This document shows, one piece after another, positions 33,872 through 42,640 of a stretch of 64,000 bases of DNA. The stretch spans positions 372,001-436,000 of the forward strand of contig CAWHGF010000007.1 in the NCBI GenBank assembly GCA_963828825.1. Direction: 5' to 3'. The notes below the pieces were generated by a model, which searched no databases, was not told where the DNA came from, and saw nothing but the letters and a program-made list of their open reading frames with translations. Each line of letters starts with the position of its first letter. Positions within the stretch are counted from its first letter, which is position 1. Position numbers and translations under genes: made by a program. Origin of the DNA: Bog-473 sp963828825. GTDB taxonomy: Bacteria > Actinomycetota > Acidimicrobiia > Acidimicrobiales > RAAP-2.

Positions 33872-36772
33872 TTACGACGGACCGCCCTCGACGCGCAAAG
33901 CCGCCGGAGCCGGAGCACCGGACGCGGCCGCCCCGTCGGACGAGAGCCCCACCGAGGCAGGCGCCGACGATCCGCTCGGGTCTGCGGACGTGATCCCGCT
34001 CCGGTTGATCGCGCGCTCGTCCGTACCCAGGTAGCTGGCGATCACGCGTGGGTTGTCGCGGACCTCGCCGGGTGCGCCTTCGGCGATGACCAAACCGGCC
34101 TCGAGGCAGTACACCCGGTCGCTGATGCCCATGATGAGTGGCATGTCGTGCTCGATGAGGAGGACCGATGCGTCGAGTTGGCGCTGCACGGTGACGATGA
34201 GCGGGCCGAAGGCCTCGGTCTCGCGTTGTGCCAGCCCGGCGGTGGGCTCGTCGAGGCAAAGCACCTTGGCGTCGAGCGCCAGGAGGCCGGCGAGCTCCAC
34301 GACTCGCCGCGTCCCGGTCGACAGGTCGGCGACGTAGTGATCTCGATAGCCGCCCAGACCGAGCAGCTCGACGAGGTCGCTGACCGCGGCCCGGTCGCTC
34401 CGGCTCCGGCGCGTCGCCCGCGGGAGGGCGAGCGCGGTCGACAGCACGCCCGTCTCGCCCTTGCCCTCGAACGCCACCAGCAGTGTCTCGGTCACCGTCA
34501 ATTCCGGGAACAAAGTGGCCGACTGGAACGTCCGACCAAGTCCCAAGCCGGCTCGATAGGCCGGCGCCTTGTCGCCGATCTCCTTGTCACCCAATCGCAC
34601 CGAGCCCGTGGCCGGGACGAAGCCCCCGATCGCATTCATGAGCGTCGACTTGCCGGCGCCGTTGCTGCCGATGAGACCGACGATCTCGCGTCCGCCGACG
34701 GCGAGCGTGACACCGTCGACGGCCACGTTGCCGCCGAAATGGACCCGAAGGTCGGTAACGGCGAGCGTGGGGATGCCCTCCTCGCGGTGTTCGGACTCGG
34801 GCCGGATCGCCTCGGCCGGTGATTTCGCCGTCGTCGGAGCCTCTTTGCCGAAGCGCTTGTCAGCCCACGACAGGAACGCATCGCGGGCGTCGTAGGAAAT
34901 CTGCATCAGTCCTCGGGGGAAGTACAGCAGCACGGCCAAGAGCCCGATGCTCGACGTGAGAAGTCCCAACACCTGGTTGTTCGGGGCCAGGGCGGGGATC
35001 CCGATGACCCAGATCGCACCGATGACCGCTGCGGTCACCGAGCCCATCCCACCGATGACCACCATGGCAACCAGGCTCAGCGACGAATCGACCACGAAGA
35101 AGCTGCCCGGCCCGGCGAAGGCGACGTTGGCGTAGGCGCCACTGAGCAGGGCTCCACCCATCCCCGCCAGCGACCCCGCGAGGGCGAAGGCACGGATCTT
35201 CTCCCAGGCCGGACGCACGCGGTAGGCGGCAGCGGCGCTCTCGTTGTCGCGCACGGCCATGATGGAGCGGCCGACCCCGCTGTCCCGGAACCGGCTCGTG
35301 ACCAGGAGGACCGCGGCGAGGATGACCAGGACCACGTAGTAGTAGGTGCGCTGGCCGGGGAAGGACAGTGAGAAGAGCTTGCCGGGGACGAACGGCAGGT
35401 CAGAACCGTCCGAGGACGCGCCGCTCAGGATGGGAAGGCTGAAGAAGTACTGCTGTGCGGCCAGGGCGAAGACGAACGTCACCACCGCCAGGTAGAGGCC
35501 CTTGACCCGCAGCGAGCTCAACCCCAGCAACGTCGCCAGCACGGCAGAACCGGCAGTGGTGGCCACGATGGCCAGCCAGAAGGGCACACCCCCCTCCACC
35601 AGACGGGCGGCGAACAGTGCGCCGAGGCCGGCGAAGGCCATCTGGCCCAGGGACAGCTGGCCCAGCCAGCCCGTGAGCACCGTCAGCGACGTGGCGCAGA
35701 TCGCAAAGGCCAGCACCTCGGTGAAGGTCTGCTGGGTGGACGGTTCCGTGAAGATGAGTGGGAGCACGACGGCGATCGCCGCGAGCAGGAGCACTCCGCT
35801 CTTGTTCACGTTGCGGGCCCATCGCAAGGAGCGCAGGCGCACCGGGATGGGTCGGGCTCTCGGGGTGAAGGCGAAGACCTCGTTCTCGTCGGTGCGCTCG
35901 CGGTTGAAGAGGACCGCCACCACCACGGTGATCAGGAGCAACAGGTTGATGAGCCCCGGCTCCTCAATGAAGTTGAAGTTCAGGAGGCTCTGGGCGAGGC
36001 CGATGACGACGCTGGCGATGATCGTCCGCCGAAACGACGTCATGCCGCCGATCACCGCGGCCACCAGGGCGAGCGACAGCGTCTGGGGCCCGAGGGTCGT
36101 GAGATCCCCCGCCGCGCCGCTCTGACCGGCGATCAGGATGACCGAGAGCGTGGACAGCGCCGCCGCCAGCGACCACACCATGGTGGAGACCATTTTGGGA
36201 CTGATGCTCGAAAGGCGAGCCAACCGTGGGTTGCTGGCGCACGCCTTGACGGTGCGCCCGAGCGTCGTCCGGTCGAGGAACCACGTGAGGGCGATGAGGG
36301 TGATGGGAACGATGATGAGGATCGAGATATCCGAGCCCCTGACGGTCACGCCACCGACGGTCCAGATGCCGCTCAGCGCGCTGGGGTAATGGACGCTGAT
36401 GGAGGTCGGGGTCGGGATCTTGATGGCGATCGCCGCGGCGAGCTGCGACACGCCGATGGTGGCGACCAACACGACAACGCGCGGCGACTTCCGCAGCCGT
36501 CGGATGATCGCCATGTCGACGACGGCCCCGAAGGCCAGCCCCAGGAGGAGCGCGACGACGAGTCCCACCCAGAACGACACGTGATACTGCACGACCAGGA
36601 GAGAGAGGACGGCGGCCCCGACTACGCCCATGTTGCCGACGGCGAAGTTGATGATCCGGGTGGCGCGGTACACGAGCACCACCCCGACGGCGATCACCGC
36701 GATGGCGAGCCCCTGCACAATGCCGTCGAAGACGATCTGGCTGTTGATCCACGAGACGGCGAGCATCGTCAC
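33872..36772 (-). CDS. LivH-LivM-LivG triple fusion of an ABC importer
   Basis: 966 residues. Residues 1-290 are a LivH-like permease (IVQGLAIAVIAVGVVLVYRA), about 330-640 a LivM-like permease (LTGWLGQLSLGQMAFAGLGA, then LYLAVVTFVFALAAQQYFF), and about 680-915 a LivG-type ATPase with Walker A GSNGAGKST, a degenerate signature LSTGTRRVVELAG and Walker B VLCLDEPTAGL. A Ser/Ala/Gly-rich tail of about 50 residues follows. Two permeases plus one ATPase in one chain is rare. It overlaps the MFS-LivF gene by 4 nt and must act with it and with the binding protein at 39087. The substrate is unknown. Confidence 0.9.
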   Translation of the reverse strand: MTMLAVSWINSQIVFDGIVQGLAIAVIAVGVVLVYRATRIINFAVGNMGVVGAAVLSLLVVQYHVSFWVGLVVALLLGLAFGAVVDMAIIRRLRKSPRVVVLVATIGVSQLAAAIAIKIPTPTSISVHYPSALSGIWTVGGVTVRGSDISILIIVPITLIALTWFLDRTTLGRTVKACASNPRLARLSSISPKMVSTMVWSLAAALSTLSVILIAGQSGAAGDLTTLGPQTLSLALVAAVIGGMTSFRRTIIASVVIGLAQSLLNFNFIEEPGLINLLLLITVVVAVLFNRERTDENEVFAFTPRARPIPVRLRSLRWARNVNKSGVLLLAAIAVVLPLIFTEPSTQQTFTEVLAFAICATSLTVLTGWLGQLSLGQMAFAGLGALFAARLVEGGVPFWLAIVATTAGSAVLATLLGLSSLRVKGLYLAVVTFVFALAAQQYFFSLPILSGASSDGSDLPFVPGKLFSLSFPGQRTYYYVVLVILAAVLLVTSRFRDSGVGRSIMAVRDNESAAAAYRVRPAWEKIRAFALAGSLAGMGGALLSGAYANVAFAGPGSFFVVDSSLSLVAMVVIGGMGSVTAAVIGAIWVIGIPALAPNNQVLGLLTSSIGLLAVLLYFPRGLMQISYDARDAFLSWADKRFGKEAPTTAKSPAEAIRPESEHREEGIPTLAVTDLRVHFGGNVAVDGVTLAVGGREIVGLIGSNGAGKSTLMNAIGGFVPATGSVRLGDKEIGDKAPAYRAGLGLGRTFQSATLFPELTVTETLLVAFEGKGETGVLSTALALPRATRRSRSDRAAVSDLVELLGLGGYRDHYVADLSTGTRRVVELAGLLALDAKVLCLDEPTAGLAQRETEAFGPLIVTVQRQLDASVLLIEHDMPLIMGISDRVYCLEAGLVIAEGAPGEVRDNPRVIASYLGTDERAINRSGITSADPSGSSAPASVGLSSDGAAASGAPAPAALRVEGGPS

Positions 36773-39090
36773 GCGCCTTCCTGGCCCCCGAGGAACACCG
36801 CCCGCGCCAGGTCGTCTCGTTCCATCAGGTCACGAATCTGGCCCTCAAAGCGCACCCGGCCCTTCTCGAGGAAGACGGCCCTGTCGGCGATGGCGGCTGC
36901 CACGTTCAGGGACTGCTCGACGATGATCAGCGTCACGCCTGCCGCTTTCAGCCCGTCGACGACGTCAATGAGCTCTTGGACGATGATCGGGGCAAGGCCC
37001 AGGGACAGTTCGTCGATCATGAGCACCGCGGGGTCGTGCAGCATGGCGATCGCCAGCGCGAGCATTTGCTGCTGTCCACCAGAGAGGGAATCAGCATTCT
37101 CGCCGCGCCGATCCTTGAGGGCCGGGAAGAGCTCGAAGACCCGTTCCATCCGCCGACGGAGCTCATCGCGATCCGAGCGGTACACGAAGCCGCCCATCTC
37201 GAGGTTCTCCGCCACGGTCATCGGACCGAAGACGCCCTTGCCTCCCGGCAGCAGATGAATGCCGAGGCGCGAGCGCTGCTCCGGCGTCGTGTAGGTGATA
37301 TCTCGACCGTTCAGGCGGACCGCGCCGCGGGACGCGATCTCCAGGCCGGCGGCGACGTTGAGCGACGTCGACTTCCCCGCCCCGTTGGTCCCGAGGAGTG
37401 CGAGCACCTCTCCCCGTCTCACCTCGAAGTTGACGCCGAAGAGAATCTGGACGTGACCGTAACTGAAGTCGACGTTGGTCAGTTGCAGGACCGGGATCTG
37501 TTCGGGATCGGCCTCTTGGCGCCTGTGTTCGTCCATTTCCTCCCGGAGTTCGACCACCACGAGTGACAGATCGTTGTTGATGAAGTGCGCGCTGCGGATG
37601 ATCATGAAGGCACCGAAAATGGTGGAGGGGATCATGATGATCAGCACCGTGGACCGCACGCCGACGACGCTGTCGAGCAGGGCGGCCAAGACCGCTCCTC
37701 CGGTGGCCCCGACGAAGAAGACGTAGATCCCGCCAACCGCCCCGACAAGCCCGCGCAGGCGATAGGGAGCCACCGAAGTGAGGACCGGGCCGATCATGGA
37801 GAAGCCTGTGAGAAGGAGGATCGCGGTCGGGACGCTGAAGATCGCCCACAGGACCGCGTTCGGCATGAAGTACTGAATCGGGACGAGGACGGCGCACGGA
37901 AGGACGACCTTGCCGATGAGCGAGAGCGCCCGCGCCGGGTCCTTGCGGTAGAGGCGGTCGTAGTACCGTCCGACGAGTGGCAAGGCAATCAGCACACCGG
38001 CACTGCCGATGGTGCCGATCAGCCCGCGCTGGAAGGCATCGAGGCCGAAGCGTTGCTTGAGGTAGAGGTTCCCCAGCACCGGGACGGTGAAGAGCCCGAA
38101 CCCGATCGCGGAAAAAGCGATGAGGACCATCTTGATGGTGCGGATGCGCATGATCCGCTCGAACGCCGCCTCGAGCGACGGTGCGGCCGGACGCGCGTCG
38201 ACGATGACCTCGCCCAACACATCCTTCTTCTCGAATTGCCCACGGGGAGGTTCGGGGATCCGGAAGGCGAAGACCGCCACCAGCAGGATCGGGATGGCGA
38301 GGACGTAGAAGGCCCAGCGCCACCCATTCGGGCCACCCACCTCCGTGGCGATGAGGCCCACCAGAACCGGGCTCAGGGCCATGGCCCCGCCGCTGCCCAT
38401 CCCCATCGCCGCGTAGAGCCGGCCGCGCATGCTGATCGGGTAGGTATCGGCCAGCAGGGAGCCGTGGACGCTGTTGGTACTGGATTGGGAAATGCCGGCG
38501 CCGAAGCGCGCCAGGAAGAACACGAAGATGTTGATCGCCAATCCGGAGGCGAACACCATGAGGCCGAACACGAAGGTGGCCCACCCGATTATGGGTGCAC
38601 GCCGGAACCGGTCGGCGAGCCACCCCATCGGCACGATACCCAGGACGAGGAAGCCGCCGGCGATACCCGCCACGAAGGTGATCGCCCCGGTGGAGACGTG
38701 AAAGGACGATTGGATGTTGGGCGCCAGGACGGCAAGTCCTGAGCTCTGCAAGTTGTCGAGGGTGACGATGATGGCGAGGACGACGAAAGCCCGGCTCCCC
38801 GAGGTGCGCAGACCCTCGCGGAGGGACATCTGCTCCTCGCCTGCTCCCGGCAGCATGTCTTCGGGGAGCAAGACCTCCGGCGTCGATTCGGCCGCGAGCT
38901 GTCGCTCGGCGGCCGAATCGACGACCAGGTGGGCCAGGTCGGCCGCGCTCAGGGCATCGGATGGATCGGGACTCGCCGGGTCTCCCAGGGTCGGGACGCT
39001 CAACGCAGTTCCGATCTCAGTGTCCGGCCCCACCCCCGCGCGACCGCTGGCGGTGCGGCGACACGCTGGGGTGGTGCCGGCCAGGGTCAT
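36769..39090 (-). CDS. MFS transporter domain fused to a LivF-type ABC ATPase
   Basis: 773 residues from an ATG that overlaps the binding-protein stop (ATGA). After about 98 soluble residues comes a complete major-facilitator domain (about residues 100-510) with some 12 hydrophobic helices and the motif-A loop GWLADRFRRAP between helices 2 and 3. From about residue 530 a LivF-type ATPase follows: Walker A GTNGAGKST, LLPGGKGVFGPMTV, signature LSGGQQQML, Walker B VLMIDELSLGL. The ATPase would pair with the LivG domain of the next gene, which would place an MFS domain inside or beside the importer. There is no frameshift, and the linker (VVELREEMDEHRRQEADPEQ) is smooth. The role of the MFS half (second porter, exporter or extra subunit) is unknown. 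Confidence 0.9.
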   Translation of the reverse strand: MTLAGTTPACRRTASGRAGVGPDTEIGTALSVPTLGDPASPDPSDALSAADLAHLVVDSAAERQLAAESTPEVLLPEDMLPGAGEEQMSLREGLRTSGSRAFVVLAIIVTLDNLQSSGLAVLAPNIQSSFHVSTGAITFVAGIAGGFLVLGIVPMGWLADRFRRAPIIGWATFVFGLMVFASGLAINIFVFFLARFGAGISQSSTNSVHGSLLADTYPISMRGRLYAAMGMGSGGAMALSPVLVGLIATEVGGPNGWRWAFYVLAIPILLVAVFAFRIPEPPRGQFEKKDVLGEVIVDARPAAPSLEAAFERIMRIRTIKMVLIAFSAIGFGLFTVPVLGNLYLKQRFGLDAFQRGLIGTIGSAGVLIALPLVGRYYDRLYRKDPARALSLIGKVVLPCAVLVPIQYFMPNAVLWAIFSVPTAILLLTGFSMIGPVLTSVAPYRLRGLVGAVGGIYVFFVGATGGAVLAALLDSVVGVRSTVLIIMIPSTIFGAFMIIRSAHFINNDLSLVVVELREEMDEHRRQEADPEQIPVLQLTNVDFSYGHVQILFGVNFEVRRGEVLALLGTNGAGKSTSLNVAAGLEIASRGAVRLNGRDITYTTPEQRSRLGIHLLPGGKGVFGPMTVAENLEMGGFVYRSDRDELRRRMERVFELFPALKDRRGENADSLSGGQQQMLALAIAMLHDPAVLMIDELSLGLAPIIVQELIDVVDGLKAAGVTLIIVEQSLNVAAAIADRAVFLEKGRVRFEGQIRDLMERDDLARAVFLGGQEGA

Positions 39091-40379
39091 TTCGTCCCAG
39101 AGCTTGACGCAGGAACGAGCGTCTCGCTCGTGGGGTCGTACTTGTAGATGGTCACCGCGCCGGTGGCGTACGGCTGGCCGGGCCCGAACGAGACGGTTCC
39201 GATGCCGGGGATGTCGGCGTTCTTCAGCGCGTAGCCGGCCTTGGTGAAGCTCGCCACCGTCAGGTTCTTGCCCGCCGCCGCTGCGATGTCGTCGAACAGG
39301 GCCATGTACTGACAGGCCTCGATCACTGATTGGTACGTCGTGTCGGTGCTGGCGCCGGCTCCCCGACTGGTCGGGTTGACCGGGGGCGTGATCGTGTCCG
39401 ACGGGTAGGCCTTGTGGGTGGCGGCGACGCACTTCTGGATCGCCGGGTCCTTCCACTGCTGATAGGCGGTGGGCACAGAGGCTGCCGACAACACGTTGTC
39501 AAGGTACGGGTTGGCTCCCTTGGTCGACTCGACGTACGAGATCAACGACGACTCGCTGGTGGCGATGAACGTGGGCTTGTAGGTGCTCTGGTTGTCCAGA
39601 AGCGCACGAGGCCAGGTCGTCGAGCCCGAGCCGCCGACGCCGATCACGACACTCACCCCTGCGCTCTGGAAGCGCTGAGCAATGGATTGGACTTCCTGGT
39701 CCGACGCGACGGCGTCCGTCGCCTGCACGCTGTCCTCCGCCGTCAGGACGACGGGGACGCCCAGCTTCTTCAGGTCGGCCTGCACGACCTTCACCTCGGG
39801 CGCGTCCGAGTCGGCGCCATAGAAGATCGCGACCTTCTTGCCCTTGAACGTGCCGTCCTTTTTGAAGGCGGCGAGCTGGAGAGGGTCAAAATTCGCGTCG
39901 GGCGGAATAAGCGCGAAGTCTGGCGCGGCGCTGGCCGGCAACGCTCCCGGCAGTGACCCGGCGATCACGGGGGTGTCGTACGTCTGCTGGTAGCAGTCCG
40001 GGAACACGGGCGAGATGCTGACGAAGACCTTGTCGTCCTCCGTGAGCTGGGTGCACGACGAGGTCGCCGAAGCGGGAACGGCCGGGTTCATCTCGACCAG
40101 GTGGAGGACGAGCTTGCGACCGTCGACCCCCCCGTGCGCGTTGATGTTGGCAATCACGGCGTTGTAGGCGTCAGGAAAGCTGCCGTCGTTGATCGTCACG
40201 CCCAAACTTCGCAGGGCGGCGAAGTTCACGTACGGAAGGCCGACGCTGATGGTCGTCGCCGTGACGCCCTGATCGGCCGGGCTCGATGCCCCGGCCGCCG
40301 TGGGGCCGACGGCCAGCATCGACCCCAGCACTGTGACGAGGGCCGCTGCGGCGGCCCAAATTGATGTTCGGGTGCCCAT
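39087..40379 (-). CDS. ABC transporter solute-binding protein (type I, Liv-like)
   Basis: 430 residues from the ATG at 40379, with AAGGAGG a few bases upstream. The signal peptide is MGTRTSIWAAAAALVTVLG continuing to a cleavage near AGASS. The mature protein begins ADQGVTATTISVGLPYVNFA, typical of Peripla_BP_6 family members; GKKVAIFYGADSD and IGVGGSGSTTW mark the second lobe. It is the first gene of the three-gene importer with the MFS-LivF and LivHMG fusions; 4-nt coupling to the next gene. Ligand unknown. Three copies of a 14-15-bp repeat lie in the leader region. Confidence 0.9.
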   Translation of the reverse strand: MGTRTSIWAAAAALVTVLGSMLAVGPTAAGASSPADQGVTATTISVGLPYVNFAALRSLGVTINDGSFPDAYNAVIANINAHGGVDGRKLVLHLVEMNPAVPASATSSCTQLTEDDKVFVSISPVFPDCYQQTYDTPVIAGSLPGALPASAAPDFALIPPDANFDPLQLAAFKKDGTFKGKKVAIFYGADSDAPEVKVVQADLKKLGVPVVLTAEDSVQATDAVASDQEVQSIAQRFQSAGVSVVIGVGGSGSTTWPRALLDNQSTYKPTFIATSESSLISYVESTKGANPYLDNVLSAASVPTAYQQWKDPAIQKCVAATHKAYPSDTITPPVNPTSRGAGASTDTTYQSVIEACQYMALFDDIAAAAGKNLTVASFTKAGYALKNADIPGIGTVSFGPGQPYATGAVTIYKYDPTSETLVPASSSGTK

Positions 40380-40440
40380 GGCCCCTCCTTCTCGGGAGAG
40401 CCGCCCCTCTCGGGGCTCCCTCCCTGGTTTTCCCCTCACC

Positions 40441-40484
40441 GATTGGATGTGGTGCGACTGGATGTGGTGGACTGGATGTGGTGC
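40441..40484. repeat. Three tandem 14-15-bp repeats upstream of the importer operon
   Basis: GAYTGGATGTGGTG occurs at 40441, 40456 and 40470, the first and third with an extra C. The array lies 62-105 bp upstream of the binding-protein start. It may be an array of regulator sites in the promoter or leader, or simple slippage. Confidence 0.75.
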
Positions 40485-40499
40485 GGACACGATTGCTCC

Positions 40500-40724
40500 C
40501 TATCTCCAGCTCACGTGGTCGGGAACCTGAATCGTGCAGCCGACTGCGATGTCCTCCGACGACGGGCCGATCAAGATGTCGTCGCGTCCCGCGTCCATGG
40601 GCCACCCCCGCTCACGGCGTGGTGGCACCGGTGGCGAGAGGAAGTTGAACGTTTCCTCTCCTGCGGTGAGAGCTGCCTTCTCCTCAAGCGTCAACGCGTC
40701 AACCAACGTTTTGACATCCGTCAA
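40500..40724 (-). pseudogene. Glycoside hydrolase family 3 remnant with internal deletion
   Basis: The frame reads LTDVKTLVDALTLEEKAALT then AGEETF, which is the N terminus of GH3 beta-glucosidases, and then, after a short junction, MDAGRDDILIGPSSEDIAVG and CTIQV, which looks like the C-terminal fibronectin-III-like end of the same family. The whole catalytic core (several hundred residues) is missing, so this is an in-frame or near-frame deletion relic of about 74 codons. It starts with a TTG. It fills part of the 648-bp region between the importer and the TetR gene; the rest of that region shows only the short tandem repeats and no other gene. Confidence 0.6.
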
Positions 40725-41027
40725 TTCGCTGCCCCCGTACTCGCACTCTGGTGTGGCGAGAATGTGATTTTTGACGACTATAAGAAATAATTCGGTGTCC
40801 CGCAAGGGGTACCGATCGGTCCAATCGGGCTCAGCGAAGAGAGGTCTCGTCGCCGGCAGTGGTCCCGACACTTCACGTGCGCACCCCATCCTCCTGACCT
40901 GGTACTCGAGTCCTCCCCCGGGTCGCGCACAGTGGGGCACGTGAGCGTAACGCCCATTCCCTCCCAGCGGCATGCACCTCCTCGCGGTCTTTTGACGCCG
41001 ACAGCGGTGTCCGGGTCCAATGGCGCC

Positions 41028-41732
41028 ATGGCCAGTCCACTCGAGGGTCGGCAGGAGCGCCGGCACTCAGCGCGTGGCCGGGGTGCCCGCTACGGGGAGA
41101 TCGCCGGAGCCGACGAGCGCACACGCCAGCCCCGCGGTGACCTGCGCCGCCAGCAGATCATCGATGCGGCGGTGGAGCTCTTCGCGTCGAAGGGGTACCG
41201 CGGCACCGGTGTGGCAGCCCTCGCCGATCGCGTCGGCATGACGGCGACGGGGCTCTTGTACTACTTCGGCACGAAGGAGCGCCTGCTGCGGGAAGTGGTG
41301 GCCGAGCGCGATCGGATGGAGACGATCGATCCGGAAAGAGAATTCCCGCTGGCCTTGACGCTCTCCAGCTTGCGTGAGCTCGGCCAGCACAACGTCGAGA
41401 CGGCGACCCTCACACGCCTATACCTCGTCCTCGGTGCCGAGAGTCTCGACGACGACGACCCGTTGCACGACTTCTTCGTCGAGCGCTACGAGGTGGCGCG
41501 GGAGTTCGTGCGGGCGCTGCTCAACGACGAGAAGGCGCGGGGGCGGCTGCGGCCGGAGGTGGACGTCGACCAGGTGGCGCTCGAGGTCGTCGCGATGATC
41601 ATGGGGCTCGAGTACCAGTGGCTGACCGACCCGGTGCGTGTGGACTTCGCGCAGGCGATGGAGACGTACATCGACGAACTCCTTGCGCGGCTCGCGCCCG
41701 CCTCGCCATCGTCCCCGATCGGTCGTCCCTGA
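41028..41732 (+). CDS. TetR-family transcriptional regulator
   Basis: 234 residues from the ATG at 41028; no strong ribosome-binding site is seen, and an Arg-rich N-terminal arm of about 45 residues precedes the domain. Helix-turn-helix: RRQQIIDAAVELFASKGYRG, then VAALADRVGMTATGLLYYFG, then TKERLLREV. The C-terminal domain has a run of acidic residues (ESLDDDDPLHDFFVERYE) as in related actinobacterial regulators. It is 58 bp upstream of an enoyl-CoA hydratase on the same strand and probably regulates it. Confidence 0.87.
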   Translation: MASPLEGRQERRHSARGRGARYGEIAGADERTRQPRGDLRRQQIIDAAVELFASKGYRGTGVAALADRVGMTATGLLYYFGTKERLLREVVAERDRMETIDPEREFPLALTLSSLRELGQHNVETATLTRLYLVLGAESLDDDDPLHDFFVERYEVAREFVRALLNDEKARGRLRPEVDVDQVALEVVAMIMGLEYQWLTDPVRVDFAQAMETYIDELLARLAPASPSSPIGRP

Positions 41733-41790
41733 CGACATCCACGCGGCGGCCGGTAGTGTCACCGGCTACCGACGCACCAAGGAGGAACGC

Positions 41791-42567
41791 GTGTCAGAGG
41801 AACTCGGTGCGGCAGGGCTGCGCTTCGAACGAGAAGGCGTCGTTGCCTGGTGTGTCATCGACCGACCCCAGGCCAGGAACGCCTTCACGCCGGCGATGTA
41901 CTTCGGTATCAAGCGCGCTGTACGCATCGTGAACCAGGATCCGGACCTGGCCGCGCTCATCATCACCGGCACCGGGGACGTCTTCGCCCCCGGTGGTGAC
42001 CTCGGCGGGCGCTCGGACCCGGGCGACGAGCCGACGCCGGACATCGGGCACGACATCCTGCCGTTCCTGGCCATCCGGGACAGCCGGGCCCCGGTGGTGG
42101 CCGCGGTCAACGGGATATGTCAGGCCGGCGGCCTGCTGATCGCCATGCTGGCCGACATCGCGGTGGCCAGCGACCGGGCCACCTTCCGGGTGCCCGAGCT
42201 CCTGCGCGGCATCCCGGACGCCACGTACGCCGCGGTCCTGCCGGCACATGTGGGATTGGGCGTCGCGCGCGACCTGCTGCTGTCGGCCCGTCGCTTCGAC
42301 GCCGCCGAGGCGCAGCGGCTCGGCGTGATCTCGCGCCTGGTGCCCCACGCGCAATTGAGGGATGCCGCGCTGCTGGCGGTGCGGGAGATTCTGCAGACCC
42401 CGCCGATGGCGCGCATGCACGTGAAGCGGATGCTCAACGAGCGCTACGGCCTGATCGACTACCAGACCATGTTCTGGGCGCTCGAGGAGTCGCCCGAGCC
42501 GCGCGAGGGGATGCAGGCGTTCATGGAGAAGCGGGCGCCGAGCTGGGTCCCCGAAGAGTTCGCCTAG
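41791..42567 (+). CDS. Enoyl-CoA hydratase/isomerase (crotonase family)
   Basis: 258 residues from a GTG at 41791 with AAGGAGG 6 nt upstream. VIDRPQARNAFTPAMY, IITGTGDVFAPGGDLGG (oxyanion loop) and VNGICQAGGLLIAMLADIAV mark the crotonase fold; RVPELLRGIPD follows. The classical active-site Glu positions are partly replaced, so it may be an isomerase or hydrolase-type crotonase rather than a hydratase. It ends before a hairpin terminator and converges on a TetR gene. Confidence 0.85.
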   Translation: MSEELGAAGLRFEREGVVAWCVIDRPQARNAFTPAMYFGIKRAVRIVNQDPDLAALIITGTGDVFAPGGDLGGRSDPGDEPTPDIGHDILPFLAIRDSRAPVVAAVNGICQAGGLLIAMLADIAVASDRATFRVPELLRGIPDATYAAVLPAHVGLGVARDLLLSARRFDAAEAQRLGVISRLVPHAQLRDAALLAVREILQTPPMARMHVKRMLNERYGLIDYQTMFWALEESPEPREGMQAFMEKRAPSWVPEEFA

Positions 42568-42589
42568 GACCGGGGTCGACGGTCGAGGC

Positions 42590-42610
42590 CCGCCGGAACC
42601 GGTCCGGCGG
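42590..42610. terminator. Hairpin between convergent hydratase and TetR genes
   Basis: A perfect 8-bp stem CCGCCGGA/TCCGGCGG with loop ACCGG, in the 73-bp gap between converging genes. No T tract follows. Likely a bidirectional terminator. Confidence 0.6.
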
Positions 42611-42640
42611 TGGGGCGCGGCGACCGATCCGTCGTCAGGC

